Positions 1-12,660 of a stretch of DNA of 64,000 nucleotides are shown here, one piece after another (position 1 is the stretch's first letter; each line of letters starts with the position of its first letter). Both the position numbers and the translations under genes were made by a program. The notes below the pieces were generated by a model, which saw only the letters and a list, made by a program, of their open reading frames with translations, ran no database searches and was not told the DNA's origin. Origin of the DNA: Oscarella lobularis (lineage: Eukaryota > Porifera > Homoscleromorpha > Homosclerophorida > Oscarellidae); the NCBI RefSeq assembly GCF_947507565.1, contig NC_089179.1, forward strand, positions 2,869,747 through 2,933,746, read 5' to 3'.

Positions 1-475
1 AGAAAAGCACCTATCTCGCACGCAGGCTAGTGACAGAATGCCCTCTCTCCCGGGATCGCGCGCCTATACCGCGCGCGCGCGTGCCACATTTCCCGCCCGG
101 TACGAATATCAACCGCGTCTAACGGTGTGCGTTAGACTTCACATTTACGGAGCTTCGTACGGGGCCTGCGTTTCCAAGGCGGGACCTCGCGTTTTCGCCT
201 TCAAATTTCGCCGCCCGACGCCGCCGAAACCGCGCTTCGATCGCGCCGCTGCGCTTCGAACGCACTTCCGCGCAATCGATTTAACGCGCGATCGTCGGGA
301 CCCCCGCGGCGGATCCTCTTCCGCCGCCGCTTACCCCCGCCGCCGATCGCGCCCGAAATCGAAACGCGACGTCTCGCGCGGGTGCTCCATCGGTCCGCGT
401 CGACCGATCGCCGCCGTGAAGTCGCGTTTCGCCGAGCGATCGCGCATACGGGACTTGCCGTATCGATTTAGAGTG
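1..475. other. GC-rich segment with two dispersed repeat blocks, no recognised gene
   Basis: No convincing gene is visible. A block at about 3-60 (cacctatctcgcacgcagg...) recurs at about 30211-30270, and a second block at about 113-153 (aaccgcgtctaacggtgtgc...) recurs at about 30060-30093. The two blocks occur in opposite order at the two sites. The remainder is rich in CG-containing hexamers and reads open in several frames, as expected of high-GC DNA without a gene. Confidence 0.5.
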
Positions 476-479
476 CGTT

Positions 480-950
480 AAAGTGTACCCTGCTTGCGTG
501 GTACCCTTATGCATGTTTTTCTCCTGAGTTTCCGCATAGTGCAATTCACAGTGTACCATGTTCTGCTAGCAGGGTATGTATCCGTGATGCATGTTGTCTC
601 CCTCAGTTTACCGCATAGTGCAATTCACAGTGTACCATCCCTGCTTGCAGGGTGCATATGCATCCCTGATGCATGTTTTCCCCCTGCTTTTACAGCATAG
701 TGCAATTCACAGTGTACCATGCCCTGCTTGCAGGGTATGCATCCCTGATGCATGTTTCCCTGAGTTTACCGCATAGTGCAATTCACAGTGTACCATGCCC
801 TGCTTGCAGGGTATGTGTCCCTGATGCATGTTTTCTCCCTGAGTTTACCGCATAGTGCAATTCACAGTGTACCATCTTCTGCTTGCAGGGTATGTATCCC
901 TGATGCATGTTTTCCCCTGAGTTTACCGCATAGTGCAATTCACTTGCGTG
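480..950. repeat. Minisatellite, about 79-bp unit, six copies
   Basis: The phrase gcatagtgcaattcac starts at about 534, 613, 695, 771, 850 and 928, giving spacings of 76-82 bases. Each complete unit also holds a short inverted repeat (ccctgcttgcaggg) and a gatgcatg motif. Short reading frames through it are repeats of each other and not genes. Confidence 0.9.
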
Positions 951-1040
951 GCAGCTTTAGATTATGGGAAGATAAACCATTTGCCGATTTTGAAAAGACC
1001 AAGACCGGTTAACTCATCTTTGCTGCGAAATAGAATTGAT

Positions 1041-1790
1041 TCATTTGCAGGATGACCCTTTTCCGTTGCGGCAGCTCTTGGACAAGGACCGGTCTATTCA
1101 CAGCTGCAAAGCGGCTCCGGTCTATTCGTAGCGCTTGAAACGAGAGAGGTTACTTTCCATCTGCAGTAGGCCGGACCGAATGCAGCAGCTGTAAATGCAC
1201 CGAGACCGCGACTACTGCGCAGATTGATCTGAGCAGTGAATGGACCGACGCGAGCTGCTGCTGCTGCTGCGGCTGCTGCTGCTGCTGCTGCTGCGATTAG
1301 CCCGGTTTGAGCAGCTGTAAATAGACCGTGACCGTCTGCTACTTCTGCGATGGGACCGCGCGATTGCGTAGAGGAGCGGTTTATATATATGCCGAGGCCC
1401 GCTACTGCAGCTGTTTTAATGGGCAAGGACTAACATGTACAGCAGTTGCGAAGGATTTAAGACCGGATTCAGCGCAGCTACAAATTACCCAGGATCGCTT
1501 GCTGTACATGGACCCGACCGATTACTGAATGTCCAAATAGATGACTAGTCAAATAGTTACGAAATGTTAATCGGGAGCCTCCAAATGAACCAAGTCGGTT
1601 TACAGCGTAGGAAATGACCAGCCTGAGATTTCACCTTGAATAGCTTTTGCGGCTGTAAATAAGCTTTAACAAGAAACTGCAGCTGTATTCCAATAAGCCT
1701 GACCCGGGTAGAAAAGCCGTAAATAGACCACGGAGGTCGAATTGCAGCGGCCCTAAAAAAGACCCGATTCCTGCATTAGAGATATAGCGT
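1041..1790. repeat. Degenerate repeat region with a CTG-type triplet run
   Basis: Variants of gcagctgtaaatagacc recur irregularly, often near gaccg, from about 1041 to 1750. At 1254-1294 there is a nearly pure gctgctg run of about 13 triplets with one interruption. A - strand reading frame through this run encodes polyalanine and is taken as non-genic. No gene is recognised. Confidence 0.55.
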
Positions 1791-1800
1791 TAGAGATATA

Positions 1801-2723
1801 CAGTACCGATCATATGTATTAGGCCACCCTGGTTTCTTTAGTAAACATTGTCGTAATACGCGCTCATTCATTCAAAAGATACGTAGAAGTCGAACTTCTG
1901 TTTGCACTAGTATCAACCATCTACCTTTCCTCTTCTTTCGTAGAACAAATGTTGCAAGTTTTGTAGCAACTGTGTGGCGTTACAAGAGCAGTACTGTAAC
2001 CCTGTCTATTTATAGTGCGTTTTGAAAGTTAGGCAAAACTTAGGCAAAATGAAGTAATATTTGACTTCCAAAGTTAATAATCATTAGCTTTATTGCTTGC
2101 AAAATTTTTGAGATTGAAACCAACCTAACTAAAGGCAAAAGTCAAAATTTTTAAAAGTTTTAAATTTTTGCAATGCATTAAGAAATCCTTGTTTTATAAC
2201 TATCCGTAGAAATTTCTGTTAGAAGCATCAGCAGCTTCAGTAAAAGAACTGAAAAAGATGCTTATTTATTCCTCTTTCATCTAATGACAACTTCGATTTC
2301 TAAAGCATTAGTTAGACCAGTTTAGAGAATTAAAATGAAAAGGTGGTAAAATGGCATTATTGCAAACAGAGTAGCTTCCTAGCCCAAAACTGGAGGCATG
2401 CGGAAGACAACTTTGCAACATTTGTCATGTTAAACTTTAACCATTTTTCAGTTAATTAAAAAAATTTACTGTAGGAAAATTCGCTTATTACCCAAAAAAT
2501 GTCCTATGTTCGGTGAAGGGTATTATTCTTAGTGTTACTACTAAAGCGCTTATTAATTGCTACAAATTTGATACAATTGTTTTTTTTACAAATTTAAGAC
2601 TAATCTCTTTTTTTAAAAAGTAGCTTTGCTAAAAGCAAAGAGCGACTTTTCTATCACGCATCATACAAACTTGACTCTGTATAAGGGTTACTAGGGGTGG
2701 CCTGATACTTATGATCGGTACTG
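1801..2723. mobile_element. Nonautonomous mariner/Tc1-superfamily element (MITE-like)
   Basis: The ends are inverted repeats of about 35 bases with a few mismatches, each starting CAGTACCGATCATA and continuing into a gccaccc motif. The element is flanked by TA on both sides (1799-1800 and 2724-2725). TA duplication with CAGT-type termini points to the Tc1/mariner (including pogo) superfamily. The 923-bp interior is AT-rich and encodes no transposase, so it would have to be mobilised in trans. Confidence 0.75.
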
Positions 2724-2859
2724 TATAGCGGAATGGAGTTGTAACGGTCGCAGAAAGGCCGGCCTATCAGCACGCGCGGCACCGGGTTGACAACACGCTG
2801 TCAAATGCCGTTAGAATATTGCAAGAAACGGCCGAATAAGCATTATTTCATATGCGCTC

Positions 2860-3400
2860 ATGTTTGAATACAAACGCCTAAACAACCCATTCGAAGAACG
2901 GGTAAATCAGCTAGTACTAATAAGAGAGAGTTGTCGTCACGCTCTCTACGTAGCTGTCACGCGGTCGTCCGGGACGCGCGAACGCTTCGCTTCAAATTTC
3001 TCCGCTCGCCTCGCTCGCCGGCGTGCGCGTTTCGCTTCGACGCGCCCGTCGCCGAAATCGTGACATTTATTTTCGATCCTAGCCGTCGACCGGGGCCCAG
3101 GGTCCCGCGCACGACGTCACTAAGCTTCCGGGCGCGTGACCTTCGCGTGGACACGCCTCGCGCTCGCTCGCCGAACGTATCGGGCGCCGCTTCCGCCGAC
3201 GACGGAACCGACGACATCGACGGGTCGCCGATCGCGATCGGACGGACTTTTCGAATCCCAGAGCGTATTTTTTCTTGGCCCCTTTTGGGAATTCCTTTCG
3301 ACCTCATTTGCCCGCCATAAATTTTACACGACAGGTATTCCGCTAATCGGTCGTCTTTTACGGCCAATTAGAGCGAATACGTGAACAAGGCATTTTACGT
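2860..3400. other. GC-rich segment without recognised gene
   Basis: Overlapping frames are open on both strands, but none resembles a known family. Composition resembles the segment at 180-470. It may be a CpG-rich regulatory region or an old repeat; nothing firmer can be supported. Confidence 0.35.
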
Positions 3401-4054
3401 AGTTGCACTAAGCCAGAGACGGCTTCAAGACGTCGTCTTTCCACCATAAAGGGCGATAGGAGCAATAGTTTTTCGCTTTGCTCTCTGCGGCCGGAGTCTT
3501 TATTCTTATCCGGTCAGCGGGGCGCGGAACACTCAAACTTTGCTCGTACCAGTCCGTAAACGACAGCCTCAAAGCCGGCAGTCAGACAGTCAGAAAATCG
3601 TAGCATAACCACGGCGAAGCGGGTATTGGCACATGCAATTATGCCCACTCCGTAGACGATGCTGGGCTGGTATTACATGCAATGGTGCTTTTCAAGCCGG
3701 TGCGCAGAGGCTATAGAATTCCACCCCCTTGCTGAAACTGCCGGGTGCACAATGCTTTAATTAAATGCAAAGACGAAGTTGGCCTGGTTTTTGCAAGCAC
3801 GGTGCTTCTTCAGCCGGGTCAAAGTACTAGATCTAACATGCAGGTCATGCAAGTTATGCCGGTCATGCCCAGTCCCTTTGCGTAAAGATTTACCCATTAC
3901 AGTAATAGCGTGTCTTGCATTTAGAGATCGGGTGCTCATAGTACACTTAGCGTGCAAGAGCCGGTTCTTGTGTGGTCGAAAATCGTTCCGGAAATGAGGC
4001 CCTATGCACGTGTCAGACTTATGGCAACTTAGAAACTCAGAATCTCAAAACGAA

Positions 4055-4082
4055 ACCCGGGCGAAGCCGGGTAGTCAGCTAG
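4055..4082 (+). mobile_element. Helitron-like 3' terminus
   Basis: A hairpin (acccgg, loop gcgaag, ccgggt) at 4055-4072 is followed after six bases by CTAG (4079-4082) and then a T. This is the classic 3' end of Helitron rolling-circle transposons (hairpin about ten bases before CTRR, inserted next to T). The 5' end and any Rep/helicase gene are not seen, so this is a terminus only, perhaps of a nonautonomous element covering part of 3400-4082. Homology between the two large duplicated copies starts immediately after it. Confidence 0.55.
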
Positions 4083-4266
4083 TAACTAATATAGAGGCTT
4101 TGTTTAGACAAGATACGAACGCGCGCGGTGCTGGAACCCGGAATGCGTCCGCTTGCCCTTTTTGGCAGTTGCAAAGTGAGCGTTAATTAATGCCAATTAA
4201 TTCATTATCACGAGCATCTAAATTTTTACTACTTTTTGTCACGCAGTTGCAAATGGAAGGGCGACG

Positions 4267-4566
4267 TTGATTTTTCAATGGGAAATCGTTGTGGGCGTTG
4301 TTGGCGCGTTGCTTACCGTCTTTTTTAGTACACGTGCCGCTGTCTACTTGGACAGCCGGCTTTTTTGGATTCTGTTTGTAAACGGTACATCAAAGATGCG
4401 TGAAAGTCGACAAATTATCGTCAGGGTATTAGGAATTGTTCTCGTCGTTGTCGCTATTGCCAGGGTCGAGGGTCCTCCTCTCAGGATCAAAGGCTCATTC
4501 TTTGAACAAACCTGCATGGAGAGATCACTATGCAATCTGTTTGCCAAAATTATTTGCACGTATTGA
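4267..4566 (+). other. Hypothetical conserved frame with hydrophobic segment
   Basis: About 99 residues are open from a TTG; the same frame is open in copy B at 35141-35446. A hydrophobic stretch (VVGVVGALLTVFFSTRAAVY) suggests a signal anchor or membrane span, and a second lies near residue 55-66. The C-terminal parts of the two copies differ by indels. It lies 5' of the first SRCR exon and could be a 5' exon of that gene. No family is recognised. Confidence 0.25.
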
Positions 4567-5000
4567 TTTTTAGATTGTTCGTATCCTTTTCAGTGCACTT
4601 CCCGCGGTTTGTGTCTCAAACTGGCAGGCATTGATAATATTCCTTCTGCGAAATTGGTGTGCTCCGAGTCTGGAGCCACTCCTCTCTCGCTCCACAGCGT
4701 ACATGAATTATATGATCTTAAAAATGTGCTACGCTGTCTGGCCTACAGAAAGAATGATTATGACTTGACGCTATATATTGATTGAATACGCGTGCCTCCT
4801 GAAGCGGAAACAAAATTTCTGGTAGTAACAATTTTCCTCCCGTTCAACGATATCGTAATGGAGAAGGAATATGAAATACGATCTGGCTATATGAACTTAT
4901 ATGTCATCTGCCAGAAGAGTCAACGTAAAAGTCACGCATTTCTAAAAGCGATTCCTTTATTAATTAAAAATTTTGTACTTAGTGATTATGGATTCTCGAA

Positions 5001-5845
5001 TTCGTCTCAATGGAGTAACTCCTAATCGAGGGCGCCTCGAGATGGTTTACATGGGGGTGTGGACACCCGTTTGCTTTCCAACGAGCAGTCGCGAGGCCAG
5101 TTTCATGGCTGCTGGAGCCTGTCGAAAAATGAGCTACATCGATGTATTAGACGTCGCGTTGGAGTCTGAACGCTCGACTTGTGTCTACATGAATTGTACG
5201 TCAAACCTCTCTGGCGAATGCACGGCGTTTAGTAAGAGCGGATTTGTTTCTTGTCGTTCCACTGCTATTGGCTCAATTGATCTGCGTATCATAAATTTGC
5301 GGATCCCTACTAACGAGTTATATCTTCCATATCTTTCGGAGCAGTTAAAAGATCATTTTATTTCTAAGGGCGTCGAAATTCGATTTGGGGGCGCCTGGAT
5401 AACGCTGTGTGACCGCCAATATTCTGTTAGAGATGTCCGTGCCTTGTGCAAAAGTTTTGGATTTGATGAAGAAAAGAATTTTTATCTTCGTCAACGTACG
5501 AATAACGCTGGTGTTGTCATGAACTGTGGCGCGTCGGAGTCGGCTGAGGTTTGCGCGAGAGCGAGGGAAGAGTCGAAATCCATTTTAGTGAAACGTGGGG
5601 CATTGTGTGCAATGAAGAACTTAAATGGAATATAGAGGACGCGAATGTCGTCTGTCGCCAGTTGGGGTACGAGAAAGCCATATCCCTCTCGGCGAGACGA
5701 CGAGGCCTTCTTTCGCTGAGGGTCGACGCGATTTATTATGCGCGTTGAAGAAGAAGCAAAAATGGGTTTGAATATTGTGAGAAAAAGACCAATGGAAATT
5801 GCAACTCGATGGAAGCGGAAGTCACTTGCGAAGAAAACGAGTGTA
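5001..5845 (+). other. Three SRCR domains (copy A)
   Basis: SRCR 1 starts at IRLNGVTPNRGRLEMVYMG and ends near GFVSC (about 5250). SRCR 2 includes RFGGAWITLCDRQYSVRDV and ends near ASESAEVC (about 5550). SRCR 3 includes WGIVCNEELKW, DANVVCRQLGY and EAEVTC and ends near 5845. The WGxVC and VCRxLGY signatures and spaced cysteines are typical. SRCR domains are extracellular ligand-binding modules, much expanded in sponges. A TGA at 5746-5748 interrupts SRCR 3. Confidence 0.85.
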
Positions 5846-5892
5846 AGTGAAACGGCACCGTAATTCTAAGCATAATTGAATAGTCGATTTAG

Positions 5893-6517
5893 ATTGTCCT
5901 AAAGGCTGGCACCTTTTTGCTGACTATTGCTATACCGTTTCTACGTACTACTTCTTACACCTTTGATGCCAGAGAGTGGGATAAGGGATGCAGTTACAAG
6001 AGTCTTTTCAGCATTAGCAGTTCTCGCGAACAGGATTTTGTACTGTCTCTCCTTGCGGATTTAGATACCGACGTGTGGATTGGCTTGACACGAACGGATG
6101 TCGGGGATTTTCGCTGGGTCAATGGAGATAAGATGACGTCCGTATACCGGTCGGTAGTAGCAATGGAGCTGGTTATCTAACATGCGTGAGCAGGTATGAA
6201 CGGTGGAACAGTGGTACACCGCGTTTTGACAATCGTCGTAAGTGCGTTGCTATCGTCTCTCGCACTGGCCATTGGAAGATGGTCTGGTCGTAAAAAAGGA
6301 ATATGCAAAAAACCTCTTGGTAAATTACAGCACAGCCACTTCACGTTTTTACAGTCCTTCTTGCTGCCTTATAGTCGATTTTAGCAACAAACTACGCCAA
6401 CCTAAATCGGCTTTCTATCATCAGTGTCAAGAGGATCGTAAGAAGCTTTACTTCGACGACACCTGTTACTTTTTGTCTAAAGGCGACGGTAAGAATTGCA
6501 TTCCACATCTCCTCTAA
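5893..6517 (+). other. C-type lectin domain(s) (copy A), frameshifted
   Basis: The domain opens with CPKGWHLFADYCY at about 5893, shifts frame near 5960, then continues with FDAREWDKGC, SISSSREQDFVLSLL, VWIGLTRTDVGDFRWVNG and, after another shift, a CVAIVSRTGHWK segment. A second partial unit (QCQEDRKKLYFDDTCYFLS) follows at about 6420. WIGL and the final cysteine block identify the C-type lectin fold. The frame change near 5960 is also present in copy B (about 44280), so it predates the duplication. Confidence 0.75.
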
Positions 6518-6563
6518 ACTGTCATTGTACAAACGTTTATTACGTATTTTTTCGTTTTTGTCA

Positions 6564-7725
6564 GATTTAGATGAATGTGCCGACTCGAAAAGACATAGTT
6601 GTCACGAGAAGGGTCAGCGTTGCGCAAATACGGCGGAGGAATCATACGAATGCGAGTGTGGCGAAGGATGGTTGGAAAACGAAACTGGCAACTGTTTCGA
6701 CGTGGATGAATGTCTACGCAACGATACTTGCGATCCTCGTGCCACGTGCAACAACACAGCCGGGTCGTATATCTGCATTTTTAATAGCGGCTGGACTGGA
6801 AACGGCAGTGTCTGCGTCGAATGTGAGACAAGTGACGCATGCCATTCTCTAGAAATGTGTGAAAATGAGGACGGCTCATTCCGGTGTACGTGTCGTCCCG
6901 GCTGGACTAGAGACGTTGCTGGATTGGTCGGATCGGCTGCAGATGATGATGCTCCTTGCACTGATATTGATGAATGTAAAACAACAGCCCAATGTCATGC
7001 GAGAGCAAATTGTACCAATACAGCCGGGTCGTATATCTGCATTTGTAATAGCGGCTGGACTGGAAACGGCAGTGTCTGCGTTGACATCGACGAATGCGAG
7101 ACAATTGACCCATGCCATTCTCTAGAAACGTGTGGAAATGAGGACGGCTCATTCCGGTGTACGTGTCGTCCCGGCTGGACTAGAGACGTAGCTGGATCGG
7201 CTGGATCGGCTACAGATGAGGTCCCTTGCACTGATATTGATGAATGCATAACACCAGGTCAATGTCATGCGAGAGAAAATTTTACCAATACAGACGGGTC
7301 GTATAATTGCAATTGTAGTAGTGGGTGGACTGGAAACGGCAGTCTCTGCGTTGACATCGACGAGTTCGAGAGTGACCCATGTCATTCCTTGGAAGCATGT
7401 AAAAATTTGCCTGGCTCATATCGGTGTAAGTGCCGTCCTGGCTGGACTAGAGCTGAATCAGATGAGTCAAATTGCACTGATATTGATGAATGTGAAAGAC
7501 CAGGTCAGTGTCACGAGAGGGCAAATTGTGCCAATACGGATGGCTCGTTCGAGTGCACGTGCCTGAGCTGCTTCACTGGTGGTGGAAAGAATTGTACGGA
7601 CGTGAATGAATGTAGCAGGAAGGAGGATAACACTTGCCATGATTACGCAACGTTCAGAAATACTATTGGATCGCACCAGTGCGAATGCAACGATAGCTTT
7701 ACTGGCAACGGGACGCACTGCCTAG
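6564..7725 (+). other. Nine EGF repeats, mostly calcium-binding type (copy A)
   Basis: The frame opens after an acceptor at about 6563 and reads as successive six-cysteine repeats, most introduced by DIDEC, DVDEC or DVNEC, the calcium-binding EGF signature. Two alternating subtypes are clear: one ending in NSGWTGNGSVC and one in CRPGWTRDVAG, as if a two-repeat unit was amplified. Repeat 3 has lost nine bases (VECE instead of VDIDECE in copy B). Repeat 7 has DEF instead of DEC in both copies. Confidence 0.9.
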
Positions 7726-7825
7726 GTAGGAACCTTAAGTTTGTCTTACACACTTCCGGAGTTTGATTTCCAGCAACAAAGTTTGGCATCCGTCTTATCG
7801 CTTGTCTTGTCTTGCAGATTCGCAG

Positions 7826-9431
<1,606 letters not shown>

Positions 9432-10760
9432 TATGTGACAAACTACCATTTACACCGGTATATTAATTGTTACGATGAGTGTCTGCTGCTTGATGTGATG
9501 CTTTAGGCTAACTTAGGTAGTTGTTATATGCAGTGTGTCTAGCTGCAATAGCTCTTAGGTTCTTTCACATAGACAAATAATCATTAGCGAGACTCTTAGG
9601 TCTTTCATTCAGTTCTAGTTATTTAGGCCGCTGATGCTATTTTAGAAAATCTACTCTAACAGAATTTTTTAGTACAGTCGCTTTGAGTTTCAGTGATCTA
9701 GTCATTGTCACACCGTCACGTACAAATCATAGTACCGAACGTTGGTTGTTTGCCCCGTTCTGTATCACTTCATTGCGATTTCAGAATTTAGATTTTGACC
9801 GCATCCGGGCCGCTTGGCCTATTTCCGGGACACGATGACAAATTTGCTCAACAACTAATGCTGTTTCACGAGCGCCTTTTTTGTCGGCATTGATCGGATC
9901 GGTTGCTGGTCTTTATTGTTTTCTTTGTTTTTTATGTTGCTGGGTATTTGAATTTCCTATTTTTTGTTTTTCTTTTTCTACACGTCATTCTTTCATATAC
10001 GGGACTCACAATTTCGATCTCCTGAAAAAACGCCGTTTCTCGCGCCAAGCCTTACTTGTTCCTGGACAAATCGAATTGTCGTCGAACCTCTCAAGGTACT
10101 CGACCTACCAACAGGCGTCGGTAGTGGCCACGTCGAGGGCTCTCCTACGCGATCCCTTCCCCCCAGTGGGCACTCACCAGCTAAAATTTCTGAACCGTTG
10201 ATTAAGAATGCAGTCTTGTTTATAATGAACGCTTCCCTGAGCCCTCAGAACGAAAGCTGGTCATTAGCGAGAATCTTGATGTCACTAATCAAGTTATTCT
10301 TCTGAGAAGAAGCGTGCTATAATCAGTTTTGTGGCGGTAGCCACCCAGCTACAACTACGATCATGTGCTCTGGTATCTCCTTTAGCACCCTCGCTTCCCA
10401 GAACCCTTAGAGAGAATCGGTGGATAAATTAAAATATCAATGACAATGGCTACTTGAGCTGACGTAGGCGAATTGCTAACAACTCCACTCTGGAGAAAAA
10501 ATGTGGTAATGAAACAGAGAGATTTTTCATTCTTTATGAAACTGTATGTGGCTGCACCCAATCTAATCGCCGTTTATATTTCGGGGAGAAATAACGCTGT
10601 GGAGCCCGGTCTCTAGCACTCATGGTAACATCATGAATTGTTGGATCAATAAGGGGAAGGTTGGAGCAAAACGGTTCCTCCCCCTTATCTTCCAATATGC
10701 GTCATCCCAAGAAGCGTACAACATTGTTGCATGTCAATTTCCCTAACTGACGCGTCTATG
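9432..10760. other. Spacer without recognised gene (copy A only)
   Basis: This follows the receptor kinase tail and is absent from copy B, where a deletion removed it. Short frames occur but none has coding character. A phrase like tcattagcgaga recurs (about 9581 and 10261), hinting at an old repeat. Nothing else is recognised. Confidence 0.4.
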
Positions 10761-10764
10761 TTTG

Positions 10765-12195
10765 AACAAGCCTTATTTCAAGACTCCCGAGTACTAAATT
10801 GGATCTGGTCTCTCATAGGTGCCAAACGCGAAGCGCATTTGGAAATTGAGTGCCGAGTTGGAAATCATTGCGGTAATATGATCGCAAGAGCTGCGTATGA
10901 TGCATGCGGTACGTACGGCAGTCAAAGGCCGCGGCGCGGGAGGAGTTCCGGGACTTTACACGTCCCGCGACAGTTTATAATAAATCAGTTTTTTTCATGT
11001 ATTTATCCTACACTTTACTTCATCTCTCTTAGGTACGAAACGGGGAGGAGCCGTAGAAAGACTGAAAACCGGGTCTCCATCGGTTTTTGCCTGACCTTCT
11101 CCGGGACTGCAATTACCTGGTAGGTGAATCATTGTGTGAATCAAACGCATTCCAACCAGGCTTCCATCCGTCGCTCCGACCACTGCGCGGAACTTCCAGC
11201 CAACGAACCCGGTGCACTCACGTTTCTCGGGTCCTAGAAAATAAGTATGTGTATATACGTCGTCTTCGAACGAATGAGAACTAAACGGGCCAATCTTAGG
11301 TGGGGCTCTTGGCCCACTTCCGCTTCTTCTCACGAATGTCACCGCTTTCGCTTCTCGGCGTCTTTGTCGCTCTTATCGCCGTCGTTTCGCCGTCTCGCGA
11401 ACACGATTCGCGCTCCAAAATCGAACGCTTCCTCTTGCGACGTCTGTGGAAGTGAGGCAAACGCAATTATATTTTAGGGCTTTTGTAGCAGTGTACTGTA
11501 ATTGTTCAAAGTCTTCGCTATTTGTCAAGACGAGTAACGAATTGAACGTCGCTAATGGGCCGAACGCGTCCGGTCGAGAATTGTGCGCGTTTCCTACGAG
11601 CAGTCCTCTGCAAGGTGAGGGATTGTGCAGAAACGATGAATCATTTTGTGAAGATACTAGTCTTTTAATTATAATGATAAAGCTGAAATTTAAGTAGTTC
11701 GAAATAACGCGAGTCACTCCTTTCTTAGGTTCTCGTCTCTCTTAGGTGCCAGAGGCGAGGTCTATTTTGCCGAGTTCTCATCATTGTCACGAGGACTACC
11801 TTCGGTTGTATCTGTGACTGGATCTCGTGCAGAAGGTACGGCTGATTTTTTTCCTGCATGTACGCATCAAAGTAGCTGCTCCATCCCCTTGAGATATGAA
11901 AAACGTATCTGGAAGCGGCTCTCCCTTTTAGCGCTTTCCTTCATTTCAATTAATTAAACCGTTATGGCAAAAAAGATCTAGCTGAAACTGCAGCTAAAAG
12001 GGTCGATCGGGAGAAAGTTCGTCTTGCATGGGTTCTCCTCCTTTAATTGCTTGTGCACAAGTAGAACACAAAGTTTATCCTATATCCCTGATATTTTAGG
12101 CAAAAGATTTCTTCCAAATCGAACGCATCGTCTGCATGGTAACGCATGAATTTGGCGACAATTTAACCAATCTAGAGGCTTTCCTTAGACAAGTA
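10765..12195 (+). repeat. R repeat, two partial units (related to 34130-34990)
   Basis: A first unit (about 10765-11450) shares tggtctctcataggtgccaa and a later ctcttatcgccg...gtttcgccgtct segment with 34147-34930. A second partial unit (about 11735-12195) shares the ctcttaggtgcca start, the gcatcaaagtagc segment and the final tagaggctttccttagacaa with 34147-34990. Segment order in 34130-34990 suggests one ancestral unit, present twice here in partial form. Function is unknown; it may be upstream flanking DNA of the receptor genes. Confidence 0.6.
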
Positions 12196-12198
12196 GAG

Positions 12199-12226
12199 CC
12201 GTTAGCCGTTAGCCGTTAGCCGTTAG
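12199..12226. repeat. Heptanucleotide tandem repeat, four copies
   Basis: The unit ccgttag is repeated four times without interruption. Confidence 0.9.
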
Positions 12227-12465
12227 CTTCCAGCTAGACTTCAAGTTGGAGGCAGCCCAAAGGAGGAAGCTGCGTTCACCGTATTTGAGTCGATCAGGGG
12301 ATTGGCTACTCGCGGATTCCATCTTTGCTGCATATAAAAAACCAATAAATTTTACTAATACTTCTCTAAGCTTCGCAGCAAGTTTGATCATAGATGTAAA
12401 TGTAATATTAATAATATTTACATCTTTTGTTTGATTAAGGCGGAGAGAGGGGGGCGGCTCCGGAT

Positions 12466-12485
12466 TACTACTACCGGTAGTAGTA
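12466..12485. repeat. Perfect 20-bp palindrome
   Basis: TACTACTACCGGTAGTAGTA is self-complementary. It lies about 175 bases upstream of the kelch receptor start codon. It could be a binding site for a dimeric factor or chance; nothing more can be said. Confidence 0.6.
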
Positions 12486-12660
12486 CAGAAAAAGGCCCTA
12501 AAGAAATTGCGTTTAAAAACTATTTTCGAGAACTTTTATAACACCCAATCATTTTGAAACATTCGCATCAGGCGAGATATCACACAGAACGCTTGAAACG
12601 GTAAAGTTTCGGTGTGGGGGCGTATTGCCTAGCTCTATATGCAGTTGCGCGCATGCTACA

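Noticed and set aside
38-481. Open frame of 147 residues in GC-rich DNA at the window start
   Set aside because: It begins inside a dispersed repeat also found at 30245, where the downstream sequence is unrelated; its composition explains the openness.
480-950. CRISPR-like array
   Set aside because: The whole 79-bp unit is repeated with no unique spacers, and the genome is eukaryotic.
1094-1426. - strand reading frame with a long alanine run
   Set aside because: The run comes from a CTG-type triplet repeat inside a degenerate repeat region; no domain and no conserved context.
5940-5985. A tiny intron to explain the lectin-domain frame change
   Set aside because: The only GT...AG pair would be about 36 bases and would remove conserved lectin residues; a one-base indel explains it better.
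6614-7718. Several - strand frames opposite the EGF repeats
   Set aside because: They repeat with the EGF array and are shadows of it; no independent similarity.
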